A DNA stretch of 64,000 nucleotides, from NCBI RefSeq assembly GCF_002849695.1, contig NZ_CP018937.1:1612001-1676000 (forward strand), read 5' to 3'. Shown piece after piece: positions 18,455 to 26,580 of the stretch (the stretch's first letter is position 1; each line of letters opens with the position of its first letter). The notes beneath the pieces are model-generated. The model worked only from the letters and a program-made list of their open reading frames with translations. It was not told the origin of the DNA and made no database searches. This DNA comes from Bacteroides fragilis (GTDB lineage: Bacteria; Bacteroidota; Bacteroidia; Bacteroidales; Bacteroidaceae). Position numbers and translations under genes: made by a program.

Positions 18455-19666
18455 TCATCCGTGTTCGGTATGTATGAATTTCTTGTTAGCTCCTTTGAGC
18501 CGGAACAGGTTAGCGATGGTTCCCAGTGCCAGCGAGGGTACTTGCATCAGTGCCTTCAGCAGTCTACCGTTGAGCAGACGGGCGGGGACGGGAATGAACA
18601 TGGCTACCACCTGTGCTGCCGACAATACCCACCATTTGGGTGCCGCCTGCCAGTTCACTAATGTGGCGAGCAGTGTCAGCCCGAAAACGGCCGTCAGTTG
18701 CACCAGACGTGGGGGGAGCATCCATTGGACAATTTTATTGGTCAAATCCGGTTCCGGCCACCATCGCCACCATCCCGCATCCTCCTTGACGTCTCTTACG
18801 AAGCGCAACGCCCTGAGCAGAATGCTGAATTGTGCTGCCATCCAGCGCCGGCGCTGATTCTTGATGTTCTCTTTCTTTTGCGTCTTCTCGTCGTAGACGG
18901 GCAGGTGATCCAAGTAGACGGTATGCATTTCGTACTCAATCAGCAGAAGCTCCAGTTCCTTATCTTCGCCTGCCGTTTTGAGTTGATCCACAGCCTCGTA
19001 ATACCAGGAATACTGGAAAGCCATACCCGAACCCGCCAAGCCGGCGGACAATCCGAGGACATTGTGCCCTTTCCTGAAAAATCCGTTGTTGATTTCCTCG
19101 CTCACCCCGTCCAGCAGGGCGATGTCCGTATTCAGGTTTTTGCCTACGCGGTGGGCTTGCATCGACTTTACTCCGGCAGAGTAGGCACGGTTTACTTCGG
19201 AAAGGAAACCGGGGACGGTTACGTTGTCGGCATCCATTACCACGGCGATGTCATACATGTAAGCCAGCCGGTAGTCGCTTAGCCCGCTTGCCTTTCCGTC
19301 CTTCTGGATGGCACGGATGGCCAGCAGGAGAGCTTTGGCCTTGAAACTGTCTTCGTAGGTGGCCGTCAGCAAACGGATGGGAAGCTGCCGAAGGGCTTCG
19401 TTGGTGGAGTCCTGCATGTGGTCGGAGATGACGTATACATCGTACATCTCTTTGGGGTAGTCCTGTTCAAGGAAAGAGCGTACGGAGTCGATGATGACTT
19501 TGTCTTCTTTGTAAGCGGGGAAGAATACGGCGATTCGGTGCAACTTGTCCGCTTCCGGATAGATGGGGGAACGATAGAATTTGGAAGCGATGGCATATAC
19601 CAGCAGATAGCTGACGCAGAGTGCCAGCGGAATGAATAAAATCCAGTCGATCAAGGTTAGTATCAT
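18455..19666 (-). CDS. Processive-type glycosyltransferase family 2 membrane protein
   Basis: The product has 403 residues. An N-terminal membrane helix (about 5-30) is followed by a GT-A domain with VFFPAYKED, VISDHMQDS, VVMDADNV (DxD) and the full processive-enzyme motif NQRRRWMAAQ (QxxRW). Hydrophobic C-terminal segments follow. In this family the Q-R-W site binds the growing chain, so the enzyme may polymerise or extend a lipid-linked glycan. It lies 43 bp behind another GT2. It is the better conserved of the two processive-type enzymes in the locus. Confidence 0.9.
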   Translation of the reverse strand: MILTLIDWILFIPLALCVSYLLVYAIASKFYRSPIYPEADKLHRIAVFFPAYKEDKVIIDSVRSFLEQDYPKEMYDVYVISDHMQDSTNEALRQLPIRLLTATYEDSFKAKALLLAIRAIQKDGKASGLSDYRLAYMYDIAVVMDADNVTVPGFLSEVNRAYSAGVKSMQAHRVGKNLNTDIALLDGVSEEINNGFFRKGHNVLGLSAGLAGSGMAFQYSWYYEAVDQLKTAGEDKELELLLIEYEMHTVYLDHLPVYDEKTQKKENIKNQRRRWMAAQFSILLRALRFVRDVKEDAGWWRWWPEPDLTNKIVQWMLPPRLVQLTAVFGLTLLATLVNWQAAPKWWVLSAAQVVAMFIPVPARLLNGRLLKALMQVPSLALGTIANLFRLKGANKKFIHTEHG

Positions 19667-19709
19667 AAGTCTGATATTGGGTTATTGTTTAAACATTTAT
19701 GCGGACGAT

Positions 19710-20600
19710 TCAGCACAGCGCCCAGAAATCCTTCACTCCGCGCCAGACGGCCTCTGCTAACTTGGGCTGTCCTTTCAGAGCGAAGCGCAGGCTGTCTTTG
19801 GGAGCTACTACCAGCATCTGGTAAACGATGGACAGGCAACGTTTCATTCCCGACAGGTTGCGCCAGGCGTAAAGCATTCGGTTTCGCATCATATAAAAAG
19901 CGCGAAGGGGACTCTGCCTGCCGGTGCTTTGGCTCTCTTTATGGAAAACGGTGCAGCGCGGTTCGTACCAAAGCTGATAGCCGGCGCGCGTCATACTGGT
20001 ACACCAGTCCAGCTCTTCATAATAGAGGAAATAAATCTCCGGCATCAGTCCGGCTTTCCAGATGACCTCCCGTTTCAGCATCAGTGCGGCTCCATGAAGG
20101 TAGGCGCTGGGGCGGGGCGTGCTGAAAGTAGCATCGTCCGGACATCCCATACCCAAAGCCTTGTTGCGCATCGTATAGGGGCTCAACTTGGTGTAGCCGG
20201 CAAACTGGATGTTTTGCGGTGGGAAGGCGAAGCGGATCTTGGGCGAAACTGCTCCGATGCGGGGACTGCTCTCCAACCGTTCTATCAGGGCGGGCAACCC
20301 GTCTTCGGTCAGGTAAGTGTCATTGTTGATCAGGAACAGGTATTGTCCTTGGGCTATCTGTATCCCGAGGTTGTTGCCTCCCGCGAATCCGAGGTTCTTT
20401 TCGCTGCGGAGGGTACGCACAAAGGGGTATCGTTCCTGTATCATCCGGGCTTCATCTTGCCGGGACGCGTTGTCCACCACAATGATTTCGTAACTGACGG
20501 AGTGTATGGTAGTGCGTAGCGACTCTATCAGCTCACAAGTGTCATTCAAGCCGTTGTAGCAGATGGTGATAAAAGAGATGATAGGAGGTGTTTGTTTCAT
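19710..20600 (-). CDS. Glycosyltransferase family 2, rhamnosyltransferase-like
   Basis: The product has 296 residues. SFITICYNGLNDTCELIESL, VVDNASRQDEA, NLGFAGGNNLGIQ and the DxD-type LINNDTYL are the signature of WbbL/RfbN-like GT2 enzymes, many of which transfer L-rhamnose from dTDP-rhamnose. YYEELDWC contains the usual catalytic-base region. The sugar is an inference from the family and no dTDP-rhamnose genes are in the window. It follows the polymerase gene after a 143-bp gap holding a repeat. Confidence 0.87.
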   Translation of the reverse strand: MKQTPPIISFITICYNGLNDTCELIESLRTTIHSVSYEIIVVDNASRQDEARMIQERYPFVRTLRSEKNLGFAGGNNLGIQIAQGQYLFLINNDTYLTEDGLPALIERLESSPRIGAVSPKIRFAFPPQNIQFAGYTKLSPYTMRNKALGMGCPDDATFSTPRPSAYLHGAALMLKREVIWKAGLMPEIYFLYYEELDWCTSMTRAGYQLWYEPRCTVFHKESQSTGRQSPLRAFYMMRNRMLYAWRNLSGMKRCLSIVYQMLVVAPKDSLRFALKGQPKLAEAVWRGVKDFWALC

Positions 20601-20622
20601 TTATGTAACGGTTTTGAGTATT

Positions 20623-20720
20623 ATTCACCACAGATTACACGGATTCTCACAGATTAATAATTTATTTTACTGAGAGTTAAATTAAAATATCTGTGTTAAT
20701 CTGTGTAATCTGTGGTGAAT
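20623..20720. repeat. Dispersed imperfect palindrome, copy e (CAGATTACAC type)
   Basis: ATTCACCACAGATTACACGG on the left faces CTGTGTAATCTGTGGTGAAT on the right, an almost perfect inverted repeat with an AT-rich centre. It lies between the GT2 start and the Wzy-like stop. Confidence 0.87.
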
Positions 20721-20743
20721 CGTATTCATTTCTACTTTAATTA

Positions 20744-22102
20744 TTAATAAAATTCTTCTTGCTCTGTCTTATTTTTCTTCTTTTTCAGTTCCTCTTCTTC
20801 TTTCTGCATCACGGGATCGATATAAGGACCCGCTATGCAAAGGGCGAAACCGGTATAAACGATAATGGAGTTGGGATATTGCATCACATCATTTACATAG
20901 GCGGCAACGAAGAAACCGGCAGCCATACAAAGCCAGGCGGCCAACAAGCCTCTCAAGCGCTTGTTCATCACCTTAAACATCAATAGCCAGGAACACCAGG
21001 CAAAGAGTACTCCATGAACAAGCAGATAGAGTACCAGTCCTATGATTCCTGTTTCTACCCACACACCTACCAACCACGAGTCGGGCGGGTAGTGCATCAG
21101 TTCCCGGGGCTGAAAACGTTCTCCTTTCGACAGGCCGAGCCCGTAACCGATGGGTTTTACTGCCATCAATGCTTTCATGTTGTTCTTATTCTCAACCCTT
21201 ACTTGATAGGACGCATCTTTGTTGGGGCGGAAGGCAGAGCGCATTTTGCGGACATACTGGTTGCTGTCTCCGATATTAGTGAAGTAAAAAAATGAAAAGA
21301 CGGCAAACAGTGAAACGATTCCAAGCACAAATCCTTTCCAGTTTTTAGAGATTAAAACATACAGCAGGATTCCTCCCAACGGTACACCTACGGCTGCCCG
21401 GGTACCCGAGATGCCAATGCAATATAGAGCGCAAAGGGTGATGACACCGAAGTATATCTTCATCCACTTTTTACGGACGAAGAAGGCGGACAGGCCGAAT
21501 GTGGTGGCGGCCATGGCTGCGTGGACTCCATAGTTGGCTGCATCGGAAAAGCAGGAAAAATAGCGGATGCCGGACCAGATGATATGGGTGCGGTATCCGC
21601 CCAATACGTAAAGAAAATAGAGTTCCCGTTCGTTGAAGCCGTGATTTTTTTGCCAGTAACCTTTCAGGGTGGCTATTAAAACGAAAACGGACCAAATCAG
21701 CAGCAGAACTTCTATTCCCTTATAATTACGGATGGTCAAGGGTACCAAGAATGCGCAAAGCAATGGGTAGAAAAAGTATTGGGTGATGGCTATGTTCCAT
21801 GCTTCCTGCACGTGGTTAGGATTGCCTATTTCGAACAGGCAATAGAACCCCCATATCAGGATAAGTCCTGCCATTAAGTTTCTTCCCCGTTTCCAGTCTG
21901 TGCTCTGGCTGCTGCATCTGCCCAAAGCGATCACACCCAATACGGTCACGGTAGGAAGAGTGACCAGACCCATCTTGATGGACATGAACATTCCCATCAG
22001 TACAAGTATCAACTGGGAGGCGAACAAAAGATAAAAAACGGGTTCGGATGTATCCGGATCCCGTTCTTTATAGATTTCTTCATCATTCTTCATCATCGTC
22101 AT
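20744..22102 (-). CDS. Wzy-like O-antigen polymerase/ligase family membrane protein
   Basis: The product has 452 residues and about 11-12 hydrophobic segments, with a larger loop in the second half containing SYQVRVENKNNMKALMAV, GYGLGLSKG and HYPPDSWLVGVWVETG. That is the pattern of the O-antigen ligase/polymerase (Wzy_C) domain. It would join lipid-linked repeat units in the periplasm after flipping by the Wzx-like protein, with length set by the Wzc-like neighbour. Its start overlaps the 3' end of the Wzc-like gene by 20 bp, so the two are translationally coupled. The C-terminus is Lys/Glu-rich and cytoplasmic. Confidence 0.87.
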   Translation of the reverse strand: MTMMKNDEEIYKERDPDTSEPVFYLLFASQLILVLMGMFMSIKMGLVTLPTVTVLGVIALGRCSSQSTDWKRGRNLMAGLILIWGFYCLFEIGNPNHVQEAWNIAITQYFFYPLLCAFLVPLTIRNYKGIEVLLLIWSVFVLIATLKGYWQKNHGFNERELYFLYVLGGYRTHIIWSGIRYFSCFSDAANYGVHAAMAATTFGLSAFFVRKKWMKIYFGVITLCALYCIGISGTRAAVGVPLGGILLYVLISKNWKGFVLGIVSLFAVFSFFYFTNIGDSNQYVRKMRSAFRPNKDASYQVRVENKNNMKALMAVKPIGYGLGLSKGERFQPRELMHYPPDSWLVGVWVETGIIGLVLYLLVHGVLFAWCSWLLMFKVMNKRLRGLLAAWLCMAAGFFVAAYVNDVMQYPNSIIVYTGFALCIAGPYIDPVMQKEEEELKKKKNKTEQEEFY

Positions 22103-24302
22103 CCTGGAGATTGTCTTTGGAGGTTTTCTTGCTGCGGAGGCGGTATAGAGACCTTTCTGTCAATGCGAGTTGAGAGATCCGATACATCTGTTTGCGCATC
22201 CAGGTATATGGCGGAAGCATACCGGTATAAGTCTCTACTTCGTACTTCGGCGCGCGGTTGAGGTAGAAATAAGGAGGCTTTCCTATCTGTAACCTGAGCT
22301 TTTGGAGTAATACCTTGTCAGTCGCTTTCCAACCAAGAATAGCCGAAGCAACCAATAAGTTTAATTGAGCTTCTTGCAACAAGGGTGTCGGTATGTTTAT
22401 TTGCTTCAGATTGCGGTATTCCACAATCACGATATCTTCGGACTGAGGCGTATAGATGTCCTTCAGACTTTGGGATAATATGAAACCGGGTGAACCGGAG
22501 TCGAAATCAATCCCATCGGTCAGCAGTCGTACTTTCAGGCCAAGCGATTCCCAATAGTTCTTAAGGCGTTCTGCCAAATAGGACTTGCCACTGCCTTCTT
22601 CGGTACTGAGAAGATTGAGAATAAAAGGAAGCCCTTCTGCTCGTCCGGTAAAGAAACGTTGAATAGCGGTGGCCATATAACGGGTGGCCGCATCCTCACA
22701 TTGTTTGTTGACGGGGCCGGGCTTCATGTGAGCAGGATAGGAGCCCAGTACAATGCCGCCTGTCAGCTTGCGCGTACGGGGTGTGTCACGCAGGGTGCGG
22801 TCAATCAGTTCTATCAACAGGAATACTGCCACTAAAAAGATAAAGGTGCCGACACATGCCATCGCTACAATTTTCCGACGTCCTACAGATTCCTGATTGA
22901 TCGGATAGGCAGGCGGATTGAGCACTTTCAGGATGGCGGCTGTCATCTCCAGATTCTTTTTGCGCAATAGGGCATCGTTATAGCTCTTTAAATTGGTCAG
23001 GTAGCTCTGTTCGGTAAAGTTGATGATGCGTTCTTTGCGCTTAATGGTGGTGCCTACCGGAGCAAAGTGGGTGTATTTCGCATTCAGGTCATTACGGCTT
23101 TTTTGTACGATTTTCAGTTCGGCCTTTGCTTTCTCAAAAAGCAGTAGTTGGTCGAGCCACTGTTCCACGATGGTGTTTCGGGCAACTCCTTCTTTGGAGT
23201 GTTGTCCGTTCACGTATCGGCTGGCAATGCTTGACAATTCTTTCCGATTTTGCGCTAAGCGGTCTTTGTAGGCTTGAAGCTTGGTTCCGGTGCTGTCACT
23301 TGGCGATGAAATCGTTTCCATCTCAGTGATTTTTCCGGTTAAATTGCTCGTTTGCTTTAGTTTATCCACTAACTGTACGTTATGGATCAGCTGCTTGGAG
23401 TTTGCGTCCATCTGTCTCTCGAGCTCCATAAGCATCGCTCTCGAACTGTTGTAAGCAAACTCGACATCTTGTTCGCGCAATTCAAATTCTTTATTGATGG
23501 CAGCTATCTCTTTGGTCTCGTCATAGTAATTGATAATCTGGTTGTCTATATTATATTGGGTCAGATTGTCTTCCTGGCCGGCAAGTTCTTTACCGATGCG
23601 TTTCAATTCTCCCGCAAAGTATTCAATCACTTTATCGGTGCCGCCGTAACGGAGTGCCTGATATTCGTTGACAAATTCCTTCATCAGGATGTCAATCGTA
23701 TTATAGGCAATGCCCGGATCGCCGGACTGATAGCTGGTCTTGATTAAATCACTGTTTCCCTTACGTTCTACTTTGATCTTCTTCAGGGCTTGAAAGCTGT
23801 AAAATACATGCTGAAAATAAAACAATCCGTAAATGTAATTTTCTTTGTCCGGACGTTCATATTTCATGAAGTTCTCCATGGTCTTGTCTTCGCTGTTCCG
23901 ATCAATCAAGGCAACCAGCGCTTTACCATCCTTACTGTTCTTCATGTGATTGTAAGTATAGTTGTAGCTGGAGGCGGTGATTCCTTCGTTGTCTTTATCC
24001 GGCCTCCCTTTTACCAGGACGCGTGAGAAAAGACGCAGGGAGACGCGCTTCAAGGTACTTTCCGATTGCAGGATATTGATCAGGTTGTCCATTGAGTTTT
24101 GAGCCAACGCCCAGTCTACTTTAGTCGTTTCTTCGATGCCATAGCCCGATACAACCCCTGTATAAAGGGTGGATTCCACATTGTAGCCTCCCTGCATCCG
24201 TCCTATACGGAAATATACAAAAGCCGTAATAAGGGCGGTACCCAACAGGATCCACCATTTCACACGATAGAGAGAGCGGAGCAGATAAAATACATAGTCC
24301 AT
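22083..24302 (-). CDS. Wzc/GumC-like polysaccharide chain-length protein with degenerate tyrosine-kinase domain
   Basis: The product has 739 residues. It has an N-terminal membrane helix (about 15-32), a Wzz-type periplasmic domain with long coiled coil (about 220-440), and a second helix near residue 480 after a Pro-rich PPAYPINQES. A cytoplasmic P-loop domain follows with Walker A STEEGSGKS (Lys573). Walker A' reads LLTDGIDFDSG and the Walker B position reads IVIVEYRNL, with Glu where BY-kinases have Asp. The C-terminus has few Tyr and ends DDDDEE rather than in a tyrosine cluster. It probably controls chain length and export, but autophosphorylation is doubtful. It lies 13 bp downstream of the TolC-like gene and overlaps the polymerase gene. 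Confidence 0.88.
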   Translation of the reverse strand: MDYVFYLLRSLYRVKWWILLGTALITAFVYFRIGRMQGGYNVESTLYTGVVSGYGIEETTKVDWALAQNSMDNLINILQSESTLKRVSLRLFSRVLVKGRPDKDNEGITASSYNYTYNHMKNSKDGKALVALIDRNSEDKTMENFMKYERPDKENYIYGLFYFQHVFYSFQALKKIKVERKGNSDLIKTSYQSGDPGIAYNTIDILMKEFVNEYQALRYGGTDKVIEYFAGELKRIGKELAGQEDNLTQYNIDNQIINYYDETKEIAAINKEFELREQDVEFAYNSSRAMLMELERQMDANSKQLIHNVQLVDKLKQTSNLTGKITEMETISSPSDSTGTKLQAYKDRLAQNRKELSSIASRYVNGQHSKEGVARNTIVEQWLDQLLLFEKAKAELKIVQKSRNDLNAKYTHFAPVGTTIKRKERIINFTEQSYLTNLKSYNDALLRKKNLEMTAAILKVLNPPAYPINQESVGRRKIVAMACVGTFIFLVAVFLLIELIDRTLRDTPRTRKLTGGIVLGSYPAHMKPGPVNKQCEDAATRYMATAIQRFFTGRAEGLPFILNLLSTEEGSGKSYLAERLKNYWESLGLKVRLLTDGIDFDSGSPGFILSQSLKDIYTPQSEDIVIVEYRNLKQINIPTPLLQEAQLNLLVASAILGWKATDKVLLQKLRLQIGKPPYFYLNRAPKYEVETYTGMLPPYTWMRKQMYRISQLALTERSLYRLRSKKTSKDNLQDDDDEE

Positions 24303-24315
24303 AATGTATGATTGT

Positions 24316-25065
24316 TTATTTTCTTAAAATAGGTGTACGGGTGATGACTTCCAGAATCATCAGGCTCTTGGTTACTTCAAACTTACTTTTTTCGAAAGCT
24401 TCTAATGCGGTGGATTGTCTTTGCTTCTCAGTGGATAAATCTCCTGTGTTAATGGTATTATTCACGAAATTCTTCTCGGCCACATCATACTGCATAGTTG
24501 CCAATTCCAAGGCTTCCGCCCGCAGTTTTAATACATTGAGTTGAGAGGTTGCGGTTGCGTACATTTCGATGATTTCCCGCTTCATCTCTTCAAACTTTAC
24601 TTCCCGTTCCAAGGCAGCGGCTTTTACATTCAGCTTCTGGCGTTTAACGCGAGGAGACAGATCGAATAATTCGTCAAAGGGGATACTGACTGCACCGCCT
24701 ATTGTATACATGGTTTGTTTGGATGTATTGTAGTTGTACATAATGGGGGTGGAAACATCGGTAAACGTATTATCTACTCCGACTTTTCCCCACTGATAAC
24801 TACCCCGGGCACTGAAGAACTTCAGGAACGCGCGTCTTTCCTTGGCCAGCAGTTTGCGCTCTATCTGCTCTTTTACACCGGCCAGTTCATAGATCGGTCC
24901 TCCTTTGGCATTTTCGAACAGAAGGTCGAGTGGGGGGAGGGAAATATTAGTATAGTCTTCCGTAGTCAGTTTAGAGTAATCGCTGGTTTCCTGCGCATAT
25001 ACAAGAGAAGCTGCACCAAATAAGAGTAGGGGTATACTAATGAATATGAATAGGATTCTTTTCAT
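24316..25065 (-). CDS. Short TolC-family outer-membrane efflux-type protein
   Basis: The product has 249 residues. It has a cleavable signal peptide (LFGAASLVYAQE) and one helical coiled-coil hairpin pattern (AAALEREVKFEEMKREIIEM, ALELATMQYDVAEKNFVNN, STALEAFEKSKFEVTK) typical of one OEP repeat. Full TolC proteins have about 430-480 residues and two repeats, so this is a half-length form. It is the first gene of the Wzc-Wzy block, 13 bp before the Wzc-like gene, and may provide or help form the outer-membrane exit in place of Wza, which is absent here. That role is inferred from position. Confidence 0.8.
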   Translation of the reverse strand: MKRILFIFISIPLLLFGAASLVYAQETSDYSKLTTEDYTNISLPPLDLLFENAKGGPIYELAGVKEQIERKLLAKERRAFLKFFSARGSYQWGKVGVDNTFTDVSTPIMYNYNTSKQTMYTIGGAVSIPFDELFDLSPRVKRQKLNVKAAALEREVKFEEMKREIIEMYATATSQLNVLKLRAEALELATMQYDVAEKNFVNNTINTGDLSTEKQRQSTALEAFEKSKFEVTKSLMILEVITRTPILRK

Positions 25066-25116
25066 AAACGGGTATATTTATTTGTATATATTGTCTGTAT
25101 GCTTGTGAAATCTGTG

Positions 25117-25124
25117 CAAAGATA
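25117..25124 (-). promoter_or_regulatory. Bacteroidetes -7 box for the TolC-like/Wzc/Wzy block
   Basis: On the minus strand this reads TATCTTTG, a match to TAnnTTTG, 51 bp upstream of the TolC-like start. No clear -33 TTTG is seen. Confidence 0.6.
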
Positions 25125-25200
25125 AGACAAATCTGCAACTAATGCCCTAAATATACCCCTTTTTTTTATAAATATAGCATTGAATTTGAATATAATTTAT

Positions 25201-26418
25201 TTAAAATGCTTCGGTCATGTTGAAATAGAACAGGTTTTGTTTGTTCACCATGTTGCGTCCCAGGTCGAGACGGACGTTCATACGGGGCTGTACTTCTATG
25301 CGGAGACCCACGCCCATGTTGGGCAGAACACCCTCTATTTTTCCCGGATTGGGACCCATAAATCCGCATCCGGCCCATGCCACATAGCCTACATGGCTGA
25401 GCATGCGTTTCACCCAGTTGCCCTTGTCCGTATTGATCATCTGGCGATATTCGGCCATGACGACGTGTGACGATTTATCGCGGTATTGCCCCATATAATA
25501 TCCCCGAAGGTCGAACGGAGTGCCGCTTAGCGCGTATTTATTGAGCGGAACGTCGCCAAATACGTTTTTACTTTGGGCGGTCCATGCAAGCACACCGCGT
25601 TTGCGCAGCGTTTTGTACTGGCGGTAGTCTATCTCCAAACGGTAGAAGTTGTTGTCGCTTCCCAGGAATTTTTGGTACATCATGCCTCGGAAGTCGAGAT
25701 ACATGCCGCGATAGGCATTGGCAGGTACGTCGCGTGTATCATAAGTCAGCAGGAAACCGACACCTGAACTGAAGTTCTTATAGCCTTTCTCTGTACCGCC
25801 GGCTGCTTTATAAGAGGGTTGGTCGACAAGGTATTTGGCCGGATCGTACATGTGGTCATAATTGAGGTCGACTTGCGGACCGGCAAAGAAGTTGCTTTCG
25901 CCCAGGCGGAACAGGAACCAAGGGTTGATCTGCAATCCGCTGTAACGATACTGGCTGGTGGTGTCGCTGCGCACATAATCCTTATTGGTACTGTAACCGA
26001 TGCCGTAAAAGTTTTCCTGTGTGTTTTTATAACTGAACTGTCCGAAAATACGGAAACGGTCGCCCTTAAAGAAAAGTTGCGGCTTGGAGAACAGGTTGAG
26101 TCCGCCATTGAACATCAGGGCAATGGCTACGGGCACTACAGAGCGCTGCTGGGTGGTGTCGCTGGGATTCATCCGGAAGGTCATCAACCCGCTACCGCCA
26201 ATCAGCAGACCGAAATCGGGAGTGTAGCTGGGACCTCCGAGAATATTGTAGTGAAGGTTACGGCGGGCCACCCGCTGACGTCGTAGTTCGCGCTTGGATA
26301 GGGTGGGAATGCTGTCTTGATTTGTCGTGTCAGTGCTGAGCGTAGTGCCTTCTTCTTGAGCCACAGTGAATGTGGCGGGCATGATCGCCATCAATATACC
26401 TATTATATATTTTTTCAT
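25201..26418 (-). CDS. BamA/TamA-family (Omp85-like) outer-membrane barrel protein
   Basis: The product has 405 residues from the ATG at 26418, chosen because it starts a clear signal peptide (MKKYIIGILMAIMPATFTVAQ). A frame open 8 codons further upstream has no such signal. The mature protein is a series of amphipathic strands with LTYDTRDVPANAYRGMYLD, a motif typical of the Omp85 barrel (bacterial surface antigen domain), and ends in Phe. There is no room for POTRA domains, so this is a barrel-only member. It lies 135 bp before the TolC-like gene on the same strand; co-function with polysaccharide export is possible but a separate promoter is likely. Confidence 0.85.
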   Translation of the reverse strand: MKKYIIGILMAIMPATFTVAQEEGTTLSTDTTNQDSIPTLSKRELRRQRVARRNLHYNILGGPSYTPDFGLLIGGSGLMTFRMNPSDTTQQRSVVPVAIALMFNGGLNLFSKPQLFFKGDRFRIFGQFSYKNTQENFYGIGYSTNKDYVRSDTTSQYRYSGLQINPWFLFRLGESNFFAGPQVDLNYDHMYDPAKYLVDQPSYKAAGGTEKGYKNFSSGVGFLLTYDTRDVPANAYRGMYLDFRGMMYQKFLGSDNNFYRLEIDYRQYKTLRKRGVLAWTAQSKNVFGDVPLNKYALSGTPFDLRGYYMGQYRDKSSHVVMAEYRQMINTDKGNWVKRMLSHVGYVAWAGCGFMGPNPGKIEGVLPNMGVGLRIEVQPRMNVRLDLGRNMVNKQNLFYFNMTEAF

Positions 26419-26525
26419 TGCTTTGTACGAATATGGGTGCAAAGGAAACTATTTTATTTGGATTAGTTTTCATTCGAATAGATAATAAATCTAAATACTG
26501 TGACAAAAAATCCGGAAAAGGATGC

Positions 26526-26533
26526 TATTTTTG
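26526..26533 (+). promoter_or_regulatory. Bacteroidetes -7 box for the PepC-like peptidase
   Basis: TATTTTTG matches TAnnTTTG and ends 47 bp before the chosen ATG at 26581. The -33 element is not obvious. Confidence 0.55.
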
Positions 26534-26580
26534 CAAAGAAAAAGGAGAAGGCTCCTTTATTAACCAAATTACTTTACCAC

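Noticed and set aside
5179..26500. Invertible promoter or UpxY-type antiterminator for phase-variable capsule control
   Set aside because: No UpxY/NusG-like gene and no pair of short inverted recombination sites flanking a promoter was seen; the dispersed palindromes are not arranged that way.
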